Assembly: GCA_903873585.1 (NCBI GenBank)
Contig: CAIQOV010000002.1
Location: 1 to 64,000 of the forward strand
Origin: an uncultured Rhodobacterales bacterium
GTDB lineage: Bacteria; Pseudomonadota; Alphaproteobacteria; Rhodobacterales; Rhodobacteraceae
Direction: 5' to 3'
Length of the DNA: 64,000 nucleotides
The notes under the pieces were generated by a model that worked only from the letters and a program-made list of their open reading frames with translations, ran no database searches and had not been told where the DNA came from. Positions within the stretch are counted from its first letter, which is position 1. The number at the start of each line of letters is the position of its first letter. The position numbers and the translations under genes were made by a program. Of this stretch, positions 33,849 through 43,708 are shown in pieces.

Positions 33849-35234
33849 ATGACGAACCGTCACGCGGCAAAGCAAAGCAAGGGTGCATTGGGCAAAGCGG
33901 CGCTGATGGCGCTGGTGGCAAGTGTTGCGCTGAGCGCGTGCAACAAGGATGTGATCTTGTCGGGCACGCGCTTTCCTGTGCGCGCGCCATTGGCAGATTC
34001 GATTCCGGTTGAAGGCCAGCCTGATCCGGTGGCCCCGCCAGACCGCGCGCCCAACCAAACAGCGCCCATCGCTTTGCCCGCTGCTGTCGCCAACGCCGAT
34101 TGGCCGCAGCGCGGCGGTTCGGTGCGCCACAGCGGCCCGCACGGCGCGCTAAGTGCTGCGCCGCAACTGGTGTGGAGCGTGGCGATTGGCGCGGGTGAGT
34201 CCAAAAAGAACCGTATCAGTGCCGCCCCTGTCGTGTCGGGTGGTGCGGTTTTTGTGATGGATGCGCTGTCGGGTGTGACGGCCGTTTCGGTTCAAGGGGC
34301 CAAGCTGTGGCACGCCGATCTGACGGCGACGTTTGACAATGGCGGCGGCGTTTCGGGCGGTGGCTTGGCCGCTGACGGCGCGCGCATTTATGCAACCACC
34401 GGCTACGGCGAGACGATTGCGCTGAATGCCGCCGACGGTTCCGTGCTGTGGCGCCAACGCTTGGGCGCTATGCCCACGGGTGCGCCGGCAGTTTCTGGCA
34501 ATGTTGTTTATGTGGTGGGGGCGGATGGCACCGCTTGGGCGCTGAACGCGGCCAGTGGGCGCATTGTTTGGCAGGCCACGGGGGCCAGCAACGTCGAACC
34601 CTTCCGCTTTGAAGCGGGGGCCTCGCCTGCGGTGGATGGCAATATGGTTGTCTTTCCCTTCTCGTCGGGCATTTTGCTGGCGGTTGATGCGGGCACGGGC
34701 ACGGCGGTTTGGTCTTCGGCGGTGTCGGGCAAACGCTTGGGGCGGGCCTATGCCACCTCGGGCGATGTGACGGGCGATCCGGTCATGACGGGCGGCGTGG
34801 TTTATGCAGGCACCGAGGCGGGGCAAACGGGGGCCTTCGCGCAGGCGACGGGCGAAACGATCTGGACCGCTGGCGAAGGCGCTTTGAACCCGCCCTTGGT
34901 TGTGGGCGGGTCGGTCTTTGTTGCCAATGACGAAGGCCGCCTTGTGCGCCTAAGCGCGCGCGATGGGCAAACCATCTGGGCGGTGGATTTGCCTTATTTC
35001 ACCAAGACCAAGGCCAAAAAGCTGATGAAGATCACCGCCAGTTTCGGCCCTGTTTTGGCGGGGGGGCATATCGTTGTCGGCTCCTCTGATGGGCAGTTGC
35101 GCTTCTTTAACCCCACCGACGGCAGCCTTGCCGCCCAAGTGCCCTTGCCCGGAGGTGCTGCTACCCCGCCTGCCTTGGCACAGGGCTTGCTTTTCATCGT
35201 GAACACCAAGGGCCAACTTCTGGCTTTCCGCTGA
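33849..35234 (+). CDS. bamB: Outer membrane assembly lipoprotein BamB-like
   Basis: BamB is a beta-propeller lipoprotein that assists BamA in inserting outer-membrane proteins. The 461-residue product has a lipoprotein signal (LVASVALSACN, lipidated Cys near residue 35) and repeated PQQ-type blades such as SGVTAVSVQGAKLWHAD, LNAADGSVLWRQRLG and LNAASGRIVWQA. It starts 10 bases after the YfgM-like gene. The YfgM-BamB-Der order is a widespread proteobacterial arrangement. Confidence 0.92.
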   Translation: MTNRHAAKQSKGALGKAALMALVASVALSACNKDVILSGTRFPVRAPLADSIPVEGQPDPVAPPDRAPNQTAPIALPAAVANADWPQRGGSVRHSGPHGALSAAPQLVWSVAIGAGESKKNRISAAPVVSGGAVFVMDALSGVTAVSVQGAKLWHADLTATFDNGGGVSGGGLAADGARIYATTGYGETIALNAADGSVLWRQRLGAMPTGAPAVSGNVVYVVGADGTAWALNAASGRIVWQATGASNVEPFRFEAGASPAVDGNMVVFPFSSGILLAVDAGTGTAVWSSAVSGKRLGRAYATSGDVTGDPVMTGGVVYAGTEAGQTGAFAQATGETIWTAGEGALNPPLVVGGSVFVANDEGRLVRLSARDGQTIWAVDLPYFTKTKAKKLMKITASFGPVLAGGHIVVGSSDGQLRFFNPTDGSLAAQVPLPGGAATPPALAQGLLFIVNTKGQLLAFR

Positions 35235-35280
35235 CAGGCGTTGGGTGTAAGCGAACCGCTTGCGAACGCAAGGAGCGTCA

Positions 35281-36750
35281 ATGAGCTTTACCCTCGCCAT
35301 CGTGGGCCGCCCGAATGTGGGCAAGTCGACCCTGTTCAACCGGCTTGTGGGCCGCAAACTGGCATTGGTCGATGACCAACCCGGTGTGACGCGCGATTTG
35401 CGCGAAGGCGACGCCAAACTGTTTGACCTGCGCTTTACCGTGATCGACACGGCAGGCTTGGAAGAAATCACCGACGACAGCCTGCAAGGCCGTATGCGCC
35501 GCCTGACCGAACGCGCCGTGGATATGGCCGATGTCAGCCTGTTTCTGATCGACGGGCGGGTGGGGGTGACCCCTTCAGACGAAACCTTTGCCGACATCCT
35601 GCGCAAAAAGGGTGCCAAGGTGATCTTGGGCGTGAATAAGGCCGAAGGCAAAGCGGGCGATGCGGGCGCGCTGGAAGGGTGGAGCCTTGGCCTTGGCGAA
35701 CCGATCCGCCTTTCGGCCGAGCATGGCGAAGGGATCGACGATCTTTACAACGCCTTAAAGCCTTACGAAGAGCTTTTCGCCGCCCGTGCCGAGGCTGATG
35801 CGCCTGTGGTAGATGTCGATATTTCTGAAGAAGAAGCCGAGCTTGAAGCCGACGATGTGACTTGGCGGCCTTCCATCGACAAACCGCTGCAAATCGCCGT
35901 GATTGGCCGCCCGAATGCGGGTAAATCGACGCTGATCAACACGATTTTAGGCTATGACCGCCTGCTAACTGGCCCCGAAGCCGGTATCACCCGCGATGCG
36001 ATTTCGGTGAAAACCGAATGGCGCGGCACGCCGACCCGTATTTTTGACACAGCGGGGATGCGCAAAAAGGGCAAGGTGGTGGAAAAGCTTGAAAAGCTGT
36101 CTGTCGCCGATGGCCTGCGCGCGGTACGCTTTGCCGAAGTGGTGGTTGTGCTGCTGGACGTAGAAATTCCGTTTGAAACCCAAGACTTGCGGATCTGCGA
36201 CTTTGCCGAAACCGAAGGGCGCGCGGTTGTGGTTGCGATCAACAAATGGGATCTGGAAGACGAAAAGCAAGAAAAGCTGGCCGAACTGAAAGAGATGTTC
36301 GAACGCCTGCTGCCCCAGTTGCGCGGCGCGCCTTTGGTAACCATCTCGGGCAAAACGGGCCGCGGGATGGATCGTTTGCACGAAGCGATCCTCAAAGCGC
36401 ATGAGGTGTGGAACCGCCGCGTGCCCACCGCCCGCCTGAACACATGGCTGGGCGCTATGACCGAAGCGCACCCCCCGCCAGCCCCCGGCGGCAAGCGCAT
36501 TCGGATGCGCTATATGACGCAGGTCAAAACCCGCCCGCCGGGATTTATCGTGATGTGTTCGCACCCCGAGGATATGCCCGACAGCTACCGCCGCTATCTG
36601 GTGAACGGATTGCGTGAGCATTTTGATATGCCCGGCACGCCCATTCGCGTGACCTTGCGTTCACAAGGCGACAAGAACCCGTTCAAGAACCCCAAGTTCA
36701 ACACGCCCTCGCGCCTGCGCAAGCATTTGGATGGGCCGAAGAAGCCCTAA
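35281..36750 (+). CDS. der: Ribosome biogenesis GTPase Der (EngA)
   Basis: Der is a double GTPase needed for 50S subunit assembly. The 489-residue protein has G1 motifs GRPNVGKST (residue 8) and GRPNAGKST (about 210), G3 motifs DTAGLE and DTAGM, NKxD-type boxes NKAEG (atypical in domain one) and NKWD, and the C-terminal KH-like domain. AAGGAG lies before the ATG at 35281; an upstream in-frame ATG (35260) is not needed. Its stop overlaps the convergent gluQ stop by 4 bases. Confidence 0.96.
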   Translation: MSFTLAIVGRPNVGKSTLFNRLVGRKLALVDDQPGVTRDLREGDAKLFDLRFTVIDTAGLEEITDDSLQGRMRRLTERAVDMADVSLFLIDGRVGVTPSDETFADILRKKGAKVILGVNKAEGKAGDAGALEGWSLGLGEPIRLSAEHGEGIDDLYNALKPYEELFAARAEADAPVVDVDISEEEAELEADDVTWRPSIDKPLQIAVIGRPNAGKSTLINTILGYDRLLTGPEAGITRDAISVKTEWRGTPTRIFDTAGMRKKGKVVEKLEKLSVADGLRAVRFAEVVVVLLDVEIPFETQDLRICDFAETEGRAVVVAINKWDLEDEKQEKLAELKEMFERLLPQLRGAPLVTISGKTGRGMDRLHEAILKAHEVWNRRVPTARLNTWLGAMTEAHPPPAPGGKRIRMRYMTQVKTRPPGFIVMCSHPEDMPDSYRRYLVNGLREHFDMPGTPIRVTLRSQGDKNPFKNPKFNTPSRLRKHLDGPKKP

Positions 36751-37550
36751 AGGCCGATCATTCGTTTGATGTCGGCGGGGGTTGCGCCCTCTGCCCGATA
36801 CTTGGCCAAAGCGCGGGCATCATCGCGCTTGGCAAGCCTTTTGCCCTGATCGTCGCGGATCAGGGCGTGGTGGTGATAGGCGGGGGTGGGCAAGCCTAGC
36901 AGGTGTTGCAAGGCGACCTGCAAGGGGGTGGCTGCGAACAGGTCTTGGCCGCGCGTCACCTCGGTAACACCCTGCGCTGCGTCATCGACCACCACGGCCA
37001 GATGATAGGCCACCCCGATATCGCGGCGCGACAAGATCACATCGCCGCTGGAGCCGATCAGTTGGGCGGGGTTGATCTTGTAAGTGGCGGGATTTGTGGC
37101 GGTTTCGGTAAAGCTGAGGTCGGGCAGAATTTGCACCGCTTTGGCCATGTTCAACCTTACCGCGCCGCTTTGGTGATTGGCATCCCTGCAGGTGCCCGGA
37201 TAGATCGGCCCATCGACCCCTTCTTGCGGAGCAGACAGCGCGGCGCGGATGTCAGCGCGGGTGCAGGTGCAATGATAGGTCAGGCCCTGCGCTGCAAGCT
37301 GGGCCAAAGCCGCATCATAGGCCCCTTGGCGGGCAGATTGGCGCATCACGGGCTGTTCCCACGTCAGGCCCAGCCAATGTAGATCGTCGAAAATCTGCGC
37401 CTCGTACTCTGGCTTGCAGCGGGTGCGGTCGATGTCTTCGATCCGCACCAGAAACCTGTCGCCTCGTGCTGCGGCAATCAGTGCTGCATAGGCATGGCCC
37501 AGATGCAAAGGGCCGGTGGGCGAGGGTGCAAAGCGCGTTACCCTAGCCAT
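36747..37550 (-). CDS. gluQ: Glutamyl-Q tRNA(Asp) synthetase GluQRS
   Basis: GluQRS is a truncated glutamyl-tRNA synthetase without an anticodon-binding domain; it attaches glutamate to queuosine 34 of tRNA-Asp. The 267-residue product shows [18 protein letters not shown] with the HIGH-like signature, zinc-type cysteines in [11 protein letters not shown], and KRLAKRDDA in place of KMSKS. Length excludes a full GltX. Its 5' end overlaps trmFO by 13 bases, so the two tRNA-modification genes are co-transcribed. Confidence 0.94.
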   Translation of the reverse strand: MARVTRFAPSPTGPLHLGHAYAALIAAARGDRFLVRIEDIDRTRCKPEYEAQIFDDLHWLGLTWEQPVMRQSARQGAYDAALAQLAAQGLTYHCTCTRADIRAALSAPQEGVDGPIYPGTCRDANHQSGAVRLNMAKAVQILPDLSFTETATNPATYKINPAQLIGSSGDVILSRRDIGVAYHLAVVVDDAAQGVTEVTRGQDLFAATPLQVALQHLLGLPTPAYHHHALIRDDQGKRLAKRDDARALAKYRAEGATPADIKRMIGL

Positions 37551-38869
37551 TGGGTGAAAGACTCTTTGGCCCGATCAGTATAGGCCTTGTAGCGGTCTTT
37601 GCGCCCCTTGCGCCCGCCGCGCGCGTCAATCGGGGGGAACAGGCCGAAATTCACGTTCATCGGCTGGAAGGTCTTCGCCTCGGCCCCGCCGGTGATATGG
37701 GTGATAAGCGCGCCCATGGCGGTGTCGGGCGGGGGGGCGGTGATCAGCTTGCCCTGCATCTCTGCAGCCGCCATCCGCCCGGCAACCAGGCCCATAGCCG
37801 CACTTTCCACATAGCCCTCAACCCCCGTAATCTGCCCCGCAAAGCGGATGTTGGGCCGCGATTTCAGGCGCATCTGGTCATCAAGCAAGGTGGGCGAGTT
37901 GATGAAGGTGTTGCGGTGAATGCCGCCCAAGCGGGCGAAAGAGGCATTCTCAAGCCCCGGTATCATCTTGAAAACAGCCAGTTGCGCGCCGTATTTCATC
38001 TTGGTCTGAAAGCCCACGATGTTATACAGCGTGCCAAGCTTGTTATCTCGGCGCAGTTGCACCACGGCATAGGGCTTTTGCGGGTTGTGCGGATTGGTCA
38101 GCCCCACCGGCTTCATCGGGCCAAAGCGCAGGGTTTGGGGGCCGCGCTCGGCCATCACTTCGATGGGCAGGCAGCCGTCAAAATAGCTGGCGGCCTCTTC
38201 GGGGCGGAATTCGGTTTTTTCCGCCGCAAGAAGGGCTGCGATAAAGGCGTCATACTGCGCCTTATCCATCGGGCAGTTCATATAGGCGGTTTGCTCTTCG
38301 AGCGTTTCGCCCTTGTCATAGCGCGACTGCATCCAAGCGACCGACATATCCACGCTTTCGGCATAAACGATGGGGGCAATCGCATCAAAAAACGCCAAGG
38401 CTTCGGCATTGGTATGGGCGCGGATGGAGTGGGCCAACGCGGTAGAGGTCAGCGGGCCGGTGGCGATGATCCATTGGCCGTCTGTGGGCAGGTCGGTGAC
38501 TTCCTCGTAAGACACCGACACCAGCGGATGGCTTTTCAGCTTGGCGGTGACAAAGGCGGCGAAGGGGTCACGGTCAACGGCCAAAGCGCCCCCAGCGGGC
38601 AAGCGGTGCGCTTCGGCGGCTTGCAGGATCAAGCCATTGGCCGCGCGCATTTCCCAATGCAGCAGGCCAACGGCATTCTGCTCGCTGTCATCCGAGCGGA
38701 AGGAATTCGAGCAAACCATTTCCGCAAAATCGCCAGAGCGGTGCGCAAAAGTGCCCTTAGCGGGGCGCATTTCGTGAATAACAATCCGCACGCCCCCTTC
38801 AGCCGCTTGCCAAGCCGCTTCAGATCCGGCCATGCCGCCGCCGATGATGTGGAGTACGTTTTCAGTCAA
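37538..38869 (-). CDS. trmFO: Methylenetetrahydrofolate-tRNA (uracil-5-)-methyltransferase TrmFO
   Basis: TrmFO makes m5U54 in tRNA from methylene-THF with FAD. The 443-residue protein has the GidA-like FAD motif [25 protein letters not shown], the catalytic-cysteine region [11 protein letters not shown] and [12 protein letters not shown]. Translation starts at a TTG (rare) with AGGT 9 bases upstream; no in-frame ATG precedes the FAD motif. It is the last core gene before the sugar island. Confidence 0.95.
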   Translation of the reverse strand: MTENVLHIIGGGMAGSEAAWQAAEGGVRIVIHEMRPAKGTFAHRSGDFAEMVCSNSFRSDDSEQNAVGLLHWEMRAANGLILQAAEAHRLPAGGALAVDRDPFAAFVTAKLKSHPLVSVSYEEVTDLPTDGQWIIATGPLTSTALAHSIRAHTNAEALAFFDAIAPIVYAESVDMSVAWMQSRYDKGETLEEQTAYMNCPMDKAQYDAFIAALLAAEKTEFRPEEAASYFDGCLPIEVMAERGPQTLRFGPMKPVGLTNPHNPQKPYAVVQLRRDNKLGTLYNIVGFQTKMKYGAQLAVFKMIPGLENASFARLGGIHRNTFINSPTLLDDQMRLKSRPNIRFAGQITGVEGYVESAAMGLVAGRMAAAEMQGKLITAPPPDTAMGALITHITGGAEAKTFQPMNVNFGLFPPIDARGGRKGRKDRYKAYTDRAKESFTQWLG

Positions 38870-39201
38870 ACTAAGTACCTGACTTCATTATATGAATTTC
38901 GCTGCATTCGATCATAGCAAGCGCGTATTTTGAGAAAGCTCGCCCATGGGTTGAACAGGCTTTTTTCTGCAAGAGAGAAGATGCGCATATGGCCACGGTT
39001 ACGAAACGTCCTTTCGGGAATTGGCGCGGGCAAGTTCGTTGTGGCGGTGTATATATGGCGATGAGTTTTGACCGCAAGGCCGATGGTGCCCAATGCGGCC
39101 CCTTGCGCCATGGTCAAAGTAACGAGCGAAGGTATTTTCATCTTGGCGCAGCTATTTAGCGCGGGGCGCGGGGGGGCGGCCCCCCGCCTTACGAGCTGCG
39201 C
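38870..39201. other. Island boundary region with GC-rich hairpin
   Basis: The 332-base gap between trmFO and the GH4 operon holds the integrase remnant (listed separately) and, at about 39164-39190, a GC-rich hairpin (GGGGGGCGGCCCCCC type) just past the stop codon of the first GH4 gene, a plausible operon 3' end. Codon and base composition around 38880-39000 look more AT-rich than neighbouring genes. No other gene was seen. Confidence 0.55.
38989..39159 (+). pseudogene. Truncated tyrosine-recombinase (integrase) N-terminus
   Basis: A 56-codon frame starts MATVTKRPFGNWRGQVRCGG and continues VYMAMSFDRKADGAQ. This resembles the N-terminal arm/AP2-like DNA-binding domain of phage and island integrases (pattern MATI-K-xSG-WRAQVRRKG...FxRKADAEAWA). 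After ADGAQ the match is lost and the frame stops at 39159; a shift to another frame reads AMVKVTSEGIFI, suggesting a frameshift. Core-binding and catalytic domains are absent. It is therefore a relic of a mobile element. Homology is from memory of the family pattern. Confidence 0.55.
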
Positions 39202-40695
39202 TTACCCCATCACCTTGGTGCCCAATCCGTGCCCCTCTGACGCTTTCTTTTTGGCCTGAATGTCGCGCAGCACTTCGACCGAACGCACATCCAGCCGTGC
39301 AGCCCCGTCCCAGTCACGGGTCTTTACCTTAGGATTTTCGAGGCGTTTCTGAGCCTCGGGGATGGCATGGGCGTATTGTGGCAGCCAAGCGGCTTGGGCC
39401 ACCAGCATTTCATCGACCATTTGCCACACTTCTTCGGGCGTACAAATCGCCCCCACCAGCGGGTCGTGCAGCACCGATTGCTTTAGCAATTCCACATCCC
39501 CTGTGATGGCCGCCTTCATGCCCATGCGCTGCACGTTCACGCTGGCCATGCAGGTGGCGGCACAGGCGTCGGGCAGGGTGATGCCTTCGACCATGTTAAT
39601 CCCGAAACGGTCAACAAAACCGGGGCTTTCAATGATGCAATCGGCGGGCAGGTTGCGAATGATGCCGCCGTTCTTGACGTTAAAGTGCCCCCGATAGGTG
39701 CGCCCCGTTTCCAAGCCTTCCAGAATGTGGCTGGCGTGTTCATCGGTGCGAGCATAGTCCGACAGTTGCCCGCCCGCCTCATCCAGAAACTTGGGGAAGT
39801 CTTCTTCGAACCAATTCCGGTTTTCGGTTGAATAGCGCAGATAGCCGCCGGTTTCGCCGTGAATCCATTCATCCATGCTGATCCAGTCCATGATCTGGTC
39901 AGGCCGCTTTCTGTACCACGGCAGATATTCCGACAGGTGCCCGTTGCTTTCGGTTGAATAATAGCCAAACCGTTTGAGCACGTCGATGCGCACTTTTTCC
40001 TGCTTGGAAAAGACAGGATGCGCTTCAAACGCATCGGTCAGCTCTTGGCGTGTTACTTTGCGGCCGTTGTGGCGGATATCAAGGTACCACGTTTGGTGGT
40101 TGATGCCTGAACAGATGATGTCGGTTTCTTCCATCGGTACGCCCAAGGCGCGGCTGATCTGGCGGTGGCCGTTTTGCACGCCGTGGCACAGGCCCACGGT
40201 GTTGACCTTGCCGTGGTCGATGGCTGCCCATGTCATCATCGCCATAGGGTTGGCATAGTTTAGCAACAATGCACCCGGCTCGCAGACCTCGCGGATGTCT
40301 TGGCAGAATTCCAGCATGGCATGGATGCCGCGCTGCGCGTAAAGGATGCCACCTGCGCAAATCGTATCGCCGACGCATTGATCCACGCCGTATTTCAGCG
40401 GAATGGCGATGTCGGTGGCAAACGCCTCTAGCCCGCCGATGCGCACCACGTTCATCACATAGCGTGCGCCTTCCAGCGCGCGGCGGCGGTCGGTGGTGGC
40501 GGTGACACGGGTTTTTAGCCCGTTCACGGAAACAATCCGCCGGATGATCTGCGCGATCATATCCAGATTATGGGCGTTGATATCGGTCAGGGCGATTTCA
40601 ACATCTTCAAACTCGGGCACTTTCAAAATGTCTTGGCACAGCTTTTTGGTAAACCCGACAGAGCCTGCGCCGATAATTGTGATCTTAAACGCCAT
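39202..40695 (-). CDS. GH4 family NAD/Mn-dependent alpha-glycosidase (first copy)
   Basis: Family 4 glycosidases use NAD and a divalent metal in a redox-elimination mechanism. The 497-residue protein shows the Rossmann start ITIIGAGSVGFTKKL, metal ligand region GLCHGVQNG (Cys-His near residues 170-171) and SGINHQTWYLDI with the second His. The CHG signature is closer to AglA-type alpha-glucosidases and related enzymes than to MelA (CHS). The substrate could be an alpha-glucoside, galactoside or uronide. AGGAGG precedes the start. It is the last gene of the operon. Confidence 0.88.
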   Translation of the reverse strand: MAFKITIIGAGSVGFTKKLCQDILKVPEFEDVEIALTDINAHNLDMIAQIIRRIVSVNGLKTRVTATTDRRRALEGARYVMNVVRIGGLEAFATDIAIPLKYGVDQCVGDTICAGGILYAQRGIHAMLEFCQDIREVCEPGALLLNYANPMAMMTWAAIDHGKVNTVGLCHGVQNGHRQISRALGVPMEETDIICSGINHQTWYLDIRHNGRKVTRQELTDAFEAHPVFSKQEKVRIDVLKRFGYYSTESNGHLSEYLPWYRKRPDQIMDWISMDEWIHGETGGYLRYSTENRNWFEEDFPKFLDEAGGQLSDYARTDEHASHILEGLETGRTYRGHFNVKNGGIIRNLPADCIIESPGFVDRFGINMVEGITLPDACAATCMASVNVQRMGMKAAITGDVELLKQSVLHDPLVGAICTPEEVWQMVDEMLVAQAAWLPQYAHAIPEAQKRLENPKVKTRDWDGAARLDVRSVEVLRDIQAKKKASEGHGLGTKVMG

Positions 40696-40794
40696 GTGAT
40701 CCTCCTTGGCCGCCTGCGGGCCGACCGCCTGATGTTGGGGAAAGTCTAGGTATTGGGGATTGAGCGAGACGCAGAAACCTTAAACCGCCACGCA

Positions 40795-42273
40795 TCACTG
40801 TAACCCCGACAGCCAGGCGCGGTGCGGGGCGCAGTGGTGGGCGGCGCGGGTGTAATCGCGCACTAGGCTTGCATGGGCAGCGCGGGCTTTATCGCGCAGC
40901 GCGGGGGTCGATTGCATCGCGGCTTGGGCGGCGGCGCGGTTCAGCAAGCCCAACCCATCCAAGACGGGCGTGTAAAGCTGGCCTTGCAAATGTGGCAGGC
41001 CCAAGGGGAAGGGATCAAAGTCTGCCCCCTGTGGCAGGCGGGTTTGCCATAGGGCCAGCCTGTCGCGTACAAAGTCAGGATGGGTGGCCGCAACATCGCG
41101 CCAGAAATCGGAATCGCGCCGTTCGCTGACATAGTGAAACCGGATGAAATCGCGAAAGTCATCAACCTGACGGGCGACGGCTTGGTTATACAGCGCCTCG
41201 CCCTGCGGCGCGTCTAGCCATTCGGCCAGCAACATCAGTTGCACAATCGTGCCGTGGATAGAGGTCGCCTCTAGCGGTTCCAGAAAGCTTGACGATAGGC
41301 CCAAGGCCACGCAATTGCCAAGCCATGCCGACTTTAGGCGACCTGCGTTGATAGCAATATCGTTGCGCGGATGGATTTCGTGCCCCAAGGCGGCTTCCAC
41401 CTCGGCCTTGGCTTGGTCAGGCGTGGTGTGGGCATCAGAGTAGACATAGCCCATCCCGTAGCGGTCTTGGGTGGGAATTTGCCAAATCCAGCCGTTCTTT
41501 TGCGCCCAAGCACTGGTGCAGGGGGCAATTTCGGCACCCTCTTTCAGATCAACCCAAAAGGGCATGGCGCGGTTGACGGGCAGCATGTTCGCATAGCTGA
41601 TCCAGTCCGCCCCCAAATCGCTGATCAAAATGCGGCGAAAGCCGGTGCAATCAAGGAAGAAATCCCCTTCCACCCGCGCGCCACTTTCAAGGGACAGTGC
41701 TGTGATGCCCCCTTCGCCCTTTTCAACGCCCTTCACCTGATCGTCGATCACCGCAATGCCCTTGGCCTTTTTGCGCAGCCACGCGCCGGCGCGGGCCTGA
41801 TCGAAGTGGAAGGCGTGGTGAAAGGGGCCAGCGGGAATGGAGCGGCCATCCTTCAGCGCCACGGGGGCGCGGTTGGCGTTTAGCAGGTGCTGAAACAAAT
41901 GCGCCTCGGCCACGGGGCGACCTGCGGCCACGGCGTAGGTGTCCAACGGCACACCGGGGGTGAGCAGTGAGGGGTCATCAATCGGCCCGTCATAGCTGTG
42001 CCCAACCCGCCGCCAATCGCGGTGGCGGATGGCGTATTTGATCGTGGCCCCCGTTTCGCGCAGAAACTCTGCCTCGTCCAAGGCGAAGTGTTTGAGCATT
42101 TGGCGAAACACCGCCGTTGACCCTTCACCCACGCCAATCGTACCGATCTTGGACGATTCAACCACCGTAACCTTGGTGCCCCAGCGCTTGCGTGCGGCGA
42201 CATCGGCCAGCATCAGGGCGGCCAGCCAACCGGCCGTACCGCCCCCGACGATAACCAGATGCCGCGGTGCCAT
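40795..42273 (-). CDS. Flavin-dependent halogenase-like protein (tryptophan halogenase family)
   Basis: The 492-residue protein has the halogenase FAD motif LVIVGGGTAGWLAALML, the diagnostic GWIWQIP (WxWxIP) motif near residue 252, Lys79 in ATIKYAIRHRDW at the position of the catalytic Lys79 of PrnA, and Glu335 in FLEPLEATSIHG, matching the second catalytic residue, though the following Gly is Ser. Such enzymes use FADH2, O2 and halide to halogenate aromatic substrates. It lies between two GH4 genes and its ATG overlaps the stop of the upstream one (TAATG). Substrate and real activity are unknown. Confidence 0.85.
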   Translation of the reverse strand: MAPRHLVIVGGGTAGWLAALMLADVAARKRWGTKVTVVESSKIGTIGVGEGSTAVFRQMLKHFALDEAEFLRETGATIKYAIRHRDWRRVGHSYDGPIDDPSLLTPGVPLDTYAVAAGRPVAEAHLFQHLLNANRAPVALKDGRSIPAGPFHHAFHFDQARAGAWLRKKAKGIAVIDDQVKGVEKGEGGITALSLESGARVEGDFFLDCTGFRRILISDLGADWISYANMLPVNRAMPFWVDLKEGAEIAPCTSAWAQKNGWIWQIPTQDRYGMGYVYSDAHTTPDQAKAEVEAALGHEIHPRNDIAINAGRLKSAWLGNCVALGLSSSFLEPLEATSIHGTIVQLMLLAEWLDAPQGEALYNQAVARQVDDFRDFIRFHYVSERRDSDFWRDVAATHPDFVRDRLALWQTRLPQGADFDPFPLGLPHLQGQLYTPVLDGLGLLNRAAAQAAMQSTPALRDKARAAHASLVRDYTRAAHHCAPHRAWLSGLQ

Positions 42274-43640
42274 TAGGCGACCTTAGACGTCTTGGGCCGC
42301 GCCCATTCGGGCAGCCAGTTGCCATGCGCTACCAGCAAATCATGGGTCAGATCCCAGATTTGTTGCAGATCAAGCTCTGCCCCCGTGTGGGGATCAAGCA
42401 TGGCGGCGTGGTAGATGTGTTCGGGGTTTTCGGTCAGCAGGGCCTGAACCGTCAGGTCTTGCACGTTGATGTTGGTGCGCATCAGCGCAATCAATTGCGG
42501 TGGAATATCGCGCACCACGGTGGGTTGCAGGCCCATGTGATCGACCAAAGTTGGCACCTCGACCGCGCAGCCATCGGGCAGTTGGGGGATATAGCCCTTG
42601 TTGCCATGGTTGCCGTAAATCACCGAAGGCTCGCCCGTGACAACCGAATTCACGATTTGGCTGGCGTATTCGTGGCTTTCTTTCACCTCGATCGTATTGG
42701 CCTCTTTCAGGGTGGTGGCCTCTTTCTTCCAACGCGCGATTTGTTCGATGCAGCGCTTGGGGTATTCATCAAGCGGAATGCCGAACTTTTCGATCAGATC
42801 GGGCCTGTCGCGTTTGATGAACCAAGGCGTGTATTCGGCAAAATGCTCGCTGCTTTCTGTGACGAAATAGCCAAGGCGGGTGAGCATTTCGTAGCGCACC
42901 TTGTTGGGGCAGCGCGGGTTCCAGTGGCTGGGCTTCGGGAAGCGCCCCTCGCGGTAGCCTTTGACCAGATCGGGGTAGAGGTTCTTATACGACCCATCGG
43001 CTTGCCGATGTTCAAAGGAAAGGTAGAAGGCCATGTGGTTGATGCCGCCCGCGCGGTAGCGGATGTCTTCGACCGGAATGTCCAGATCGCGGGCCAATTC
43101 CCACGCCGTGCCTTGCACCGAATGGCACAGGCCGACCTGTTTGATCGCCGGATATTTCGCGGCAATCGACCATGTGTTGATCGCCATCGGGTTGACATAT
43201 TGCATCATGATCGCATCGGGGGCGACCTGCATCATGTCTTCGCAGATCGACCACAGGGCCGGCACAGTGCGAATGCCGCGCATGATGCCGCCAATGCCCA
43301 AAGTGTCGGCGATGGTTTGGCGCAGGCCGAACTTTTTGGGCACTTCAAAGTCGGTGATGGTGCAAGGATCATAGCCGCCCACTTGAAAACAGCACACGAC
43401 AAAATCTGTCCCCGCCAAGGCCGCGCGCTGGTTGGAATAGGTTTTCACCGTGGCCTTGCCGCCCAAAGTCGCGGCCATTTTGCCAACGATGATTTCCGAT
43501 TCTGCCAAGCGTTCGGCGTTGATGTCCATCAGGCGTATCTCTGCCTGTGCCAAGGCCGGACGGCTAAGAATATCGCCCGCGATATTCTTGGTGAAGACGC
43601 TAGAGCCAGCACCGATAAAGGTGACAATGGGTTTGGCCAT
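42273..43640 (-). CDS. GH4 alpha-galactosidase, MelA-like (second copy)
   Basis: The 455-residue protein has PIVTFIGAGSSVFTKNIAGD (NAD site), YVNPMAINTW, the metal motif GLCHSVQGT with CHS as in MelA, and AGGINHMAFYLSFE with the second His ligand. MelA hydrolyses melibiose and related alpha-galactosides with NAD and Mn(II). It differs clearly from the first GH4 copy, so the pair is not a recent duplication. AAGGA precedes the start. It lies 68 bases after the ATPase gene. Confidence 0.9.
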   Translation of the reverse strand: MAKPIVTFIGAGSSVFTKNIAGDILSRPALAQAEIRLMDINAERLAESEIIVGKMAATLGGKATVKTYSNQRAALAGTDFVVCCFQVGGYDPCTITDFEVPKKFGLRQTIADTLGIGGIMRGIRTVPALWSICEDMMQVAPDAIMMQYVNPMAINTWSIAAKYPAIKQVGLCHSVQGTAWELARDLDIPVEDIRYRAGGINHMAFYLSFEHRQADGSYKNLYPDLVKGYREGRFPKPSHWNPRCPNKVRYEMLTRLGYFVTESSEHFAEYTPWFIKRDRPDLIEKFGIPLDEYPKRCIEQIARWKKEATTLKEANTIEVKESHEYASQIVNSVVTGEPSVIYGNHGNKGYIPQLPDGCAVEVPTLVDHMGLQPTVVRDIPPQLIALMRTNINVQDLTVQALLTENPEHIYHAAMLDPHTGAELDLQQIWDLTHDLLVAHGNWLPEWARPKTSKVA

Positions 43641-43708
43641 GGGATGTCCTTATCTTTTCATAGCAGTTGGAACGCTAAGGCGTTCTGTGGAAGGGGAAAA
43701 GCGGGCCA

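Noticed and set aside
37550..38917. 455-codon plus-strand frame opposite trmFO
   Set aside because: Shadow of a conserved gene; translation is low-complexity His/Gly/Gln-rich with no domain.
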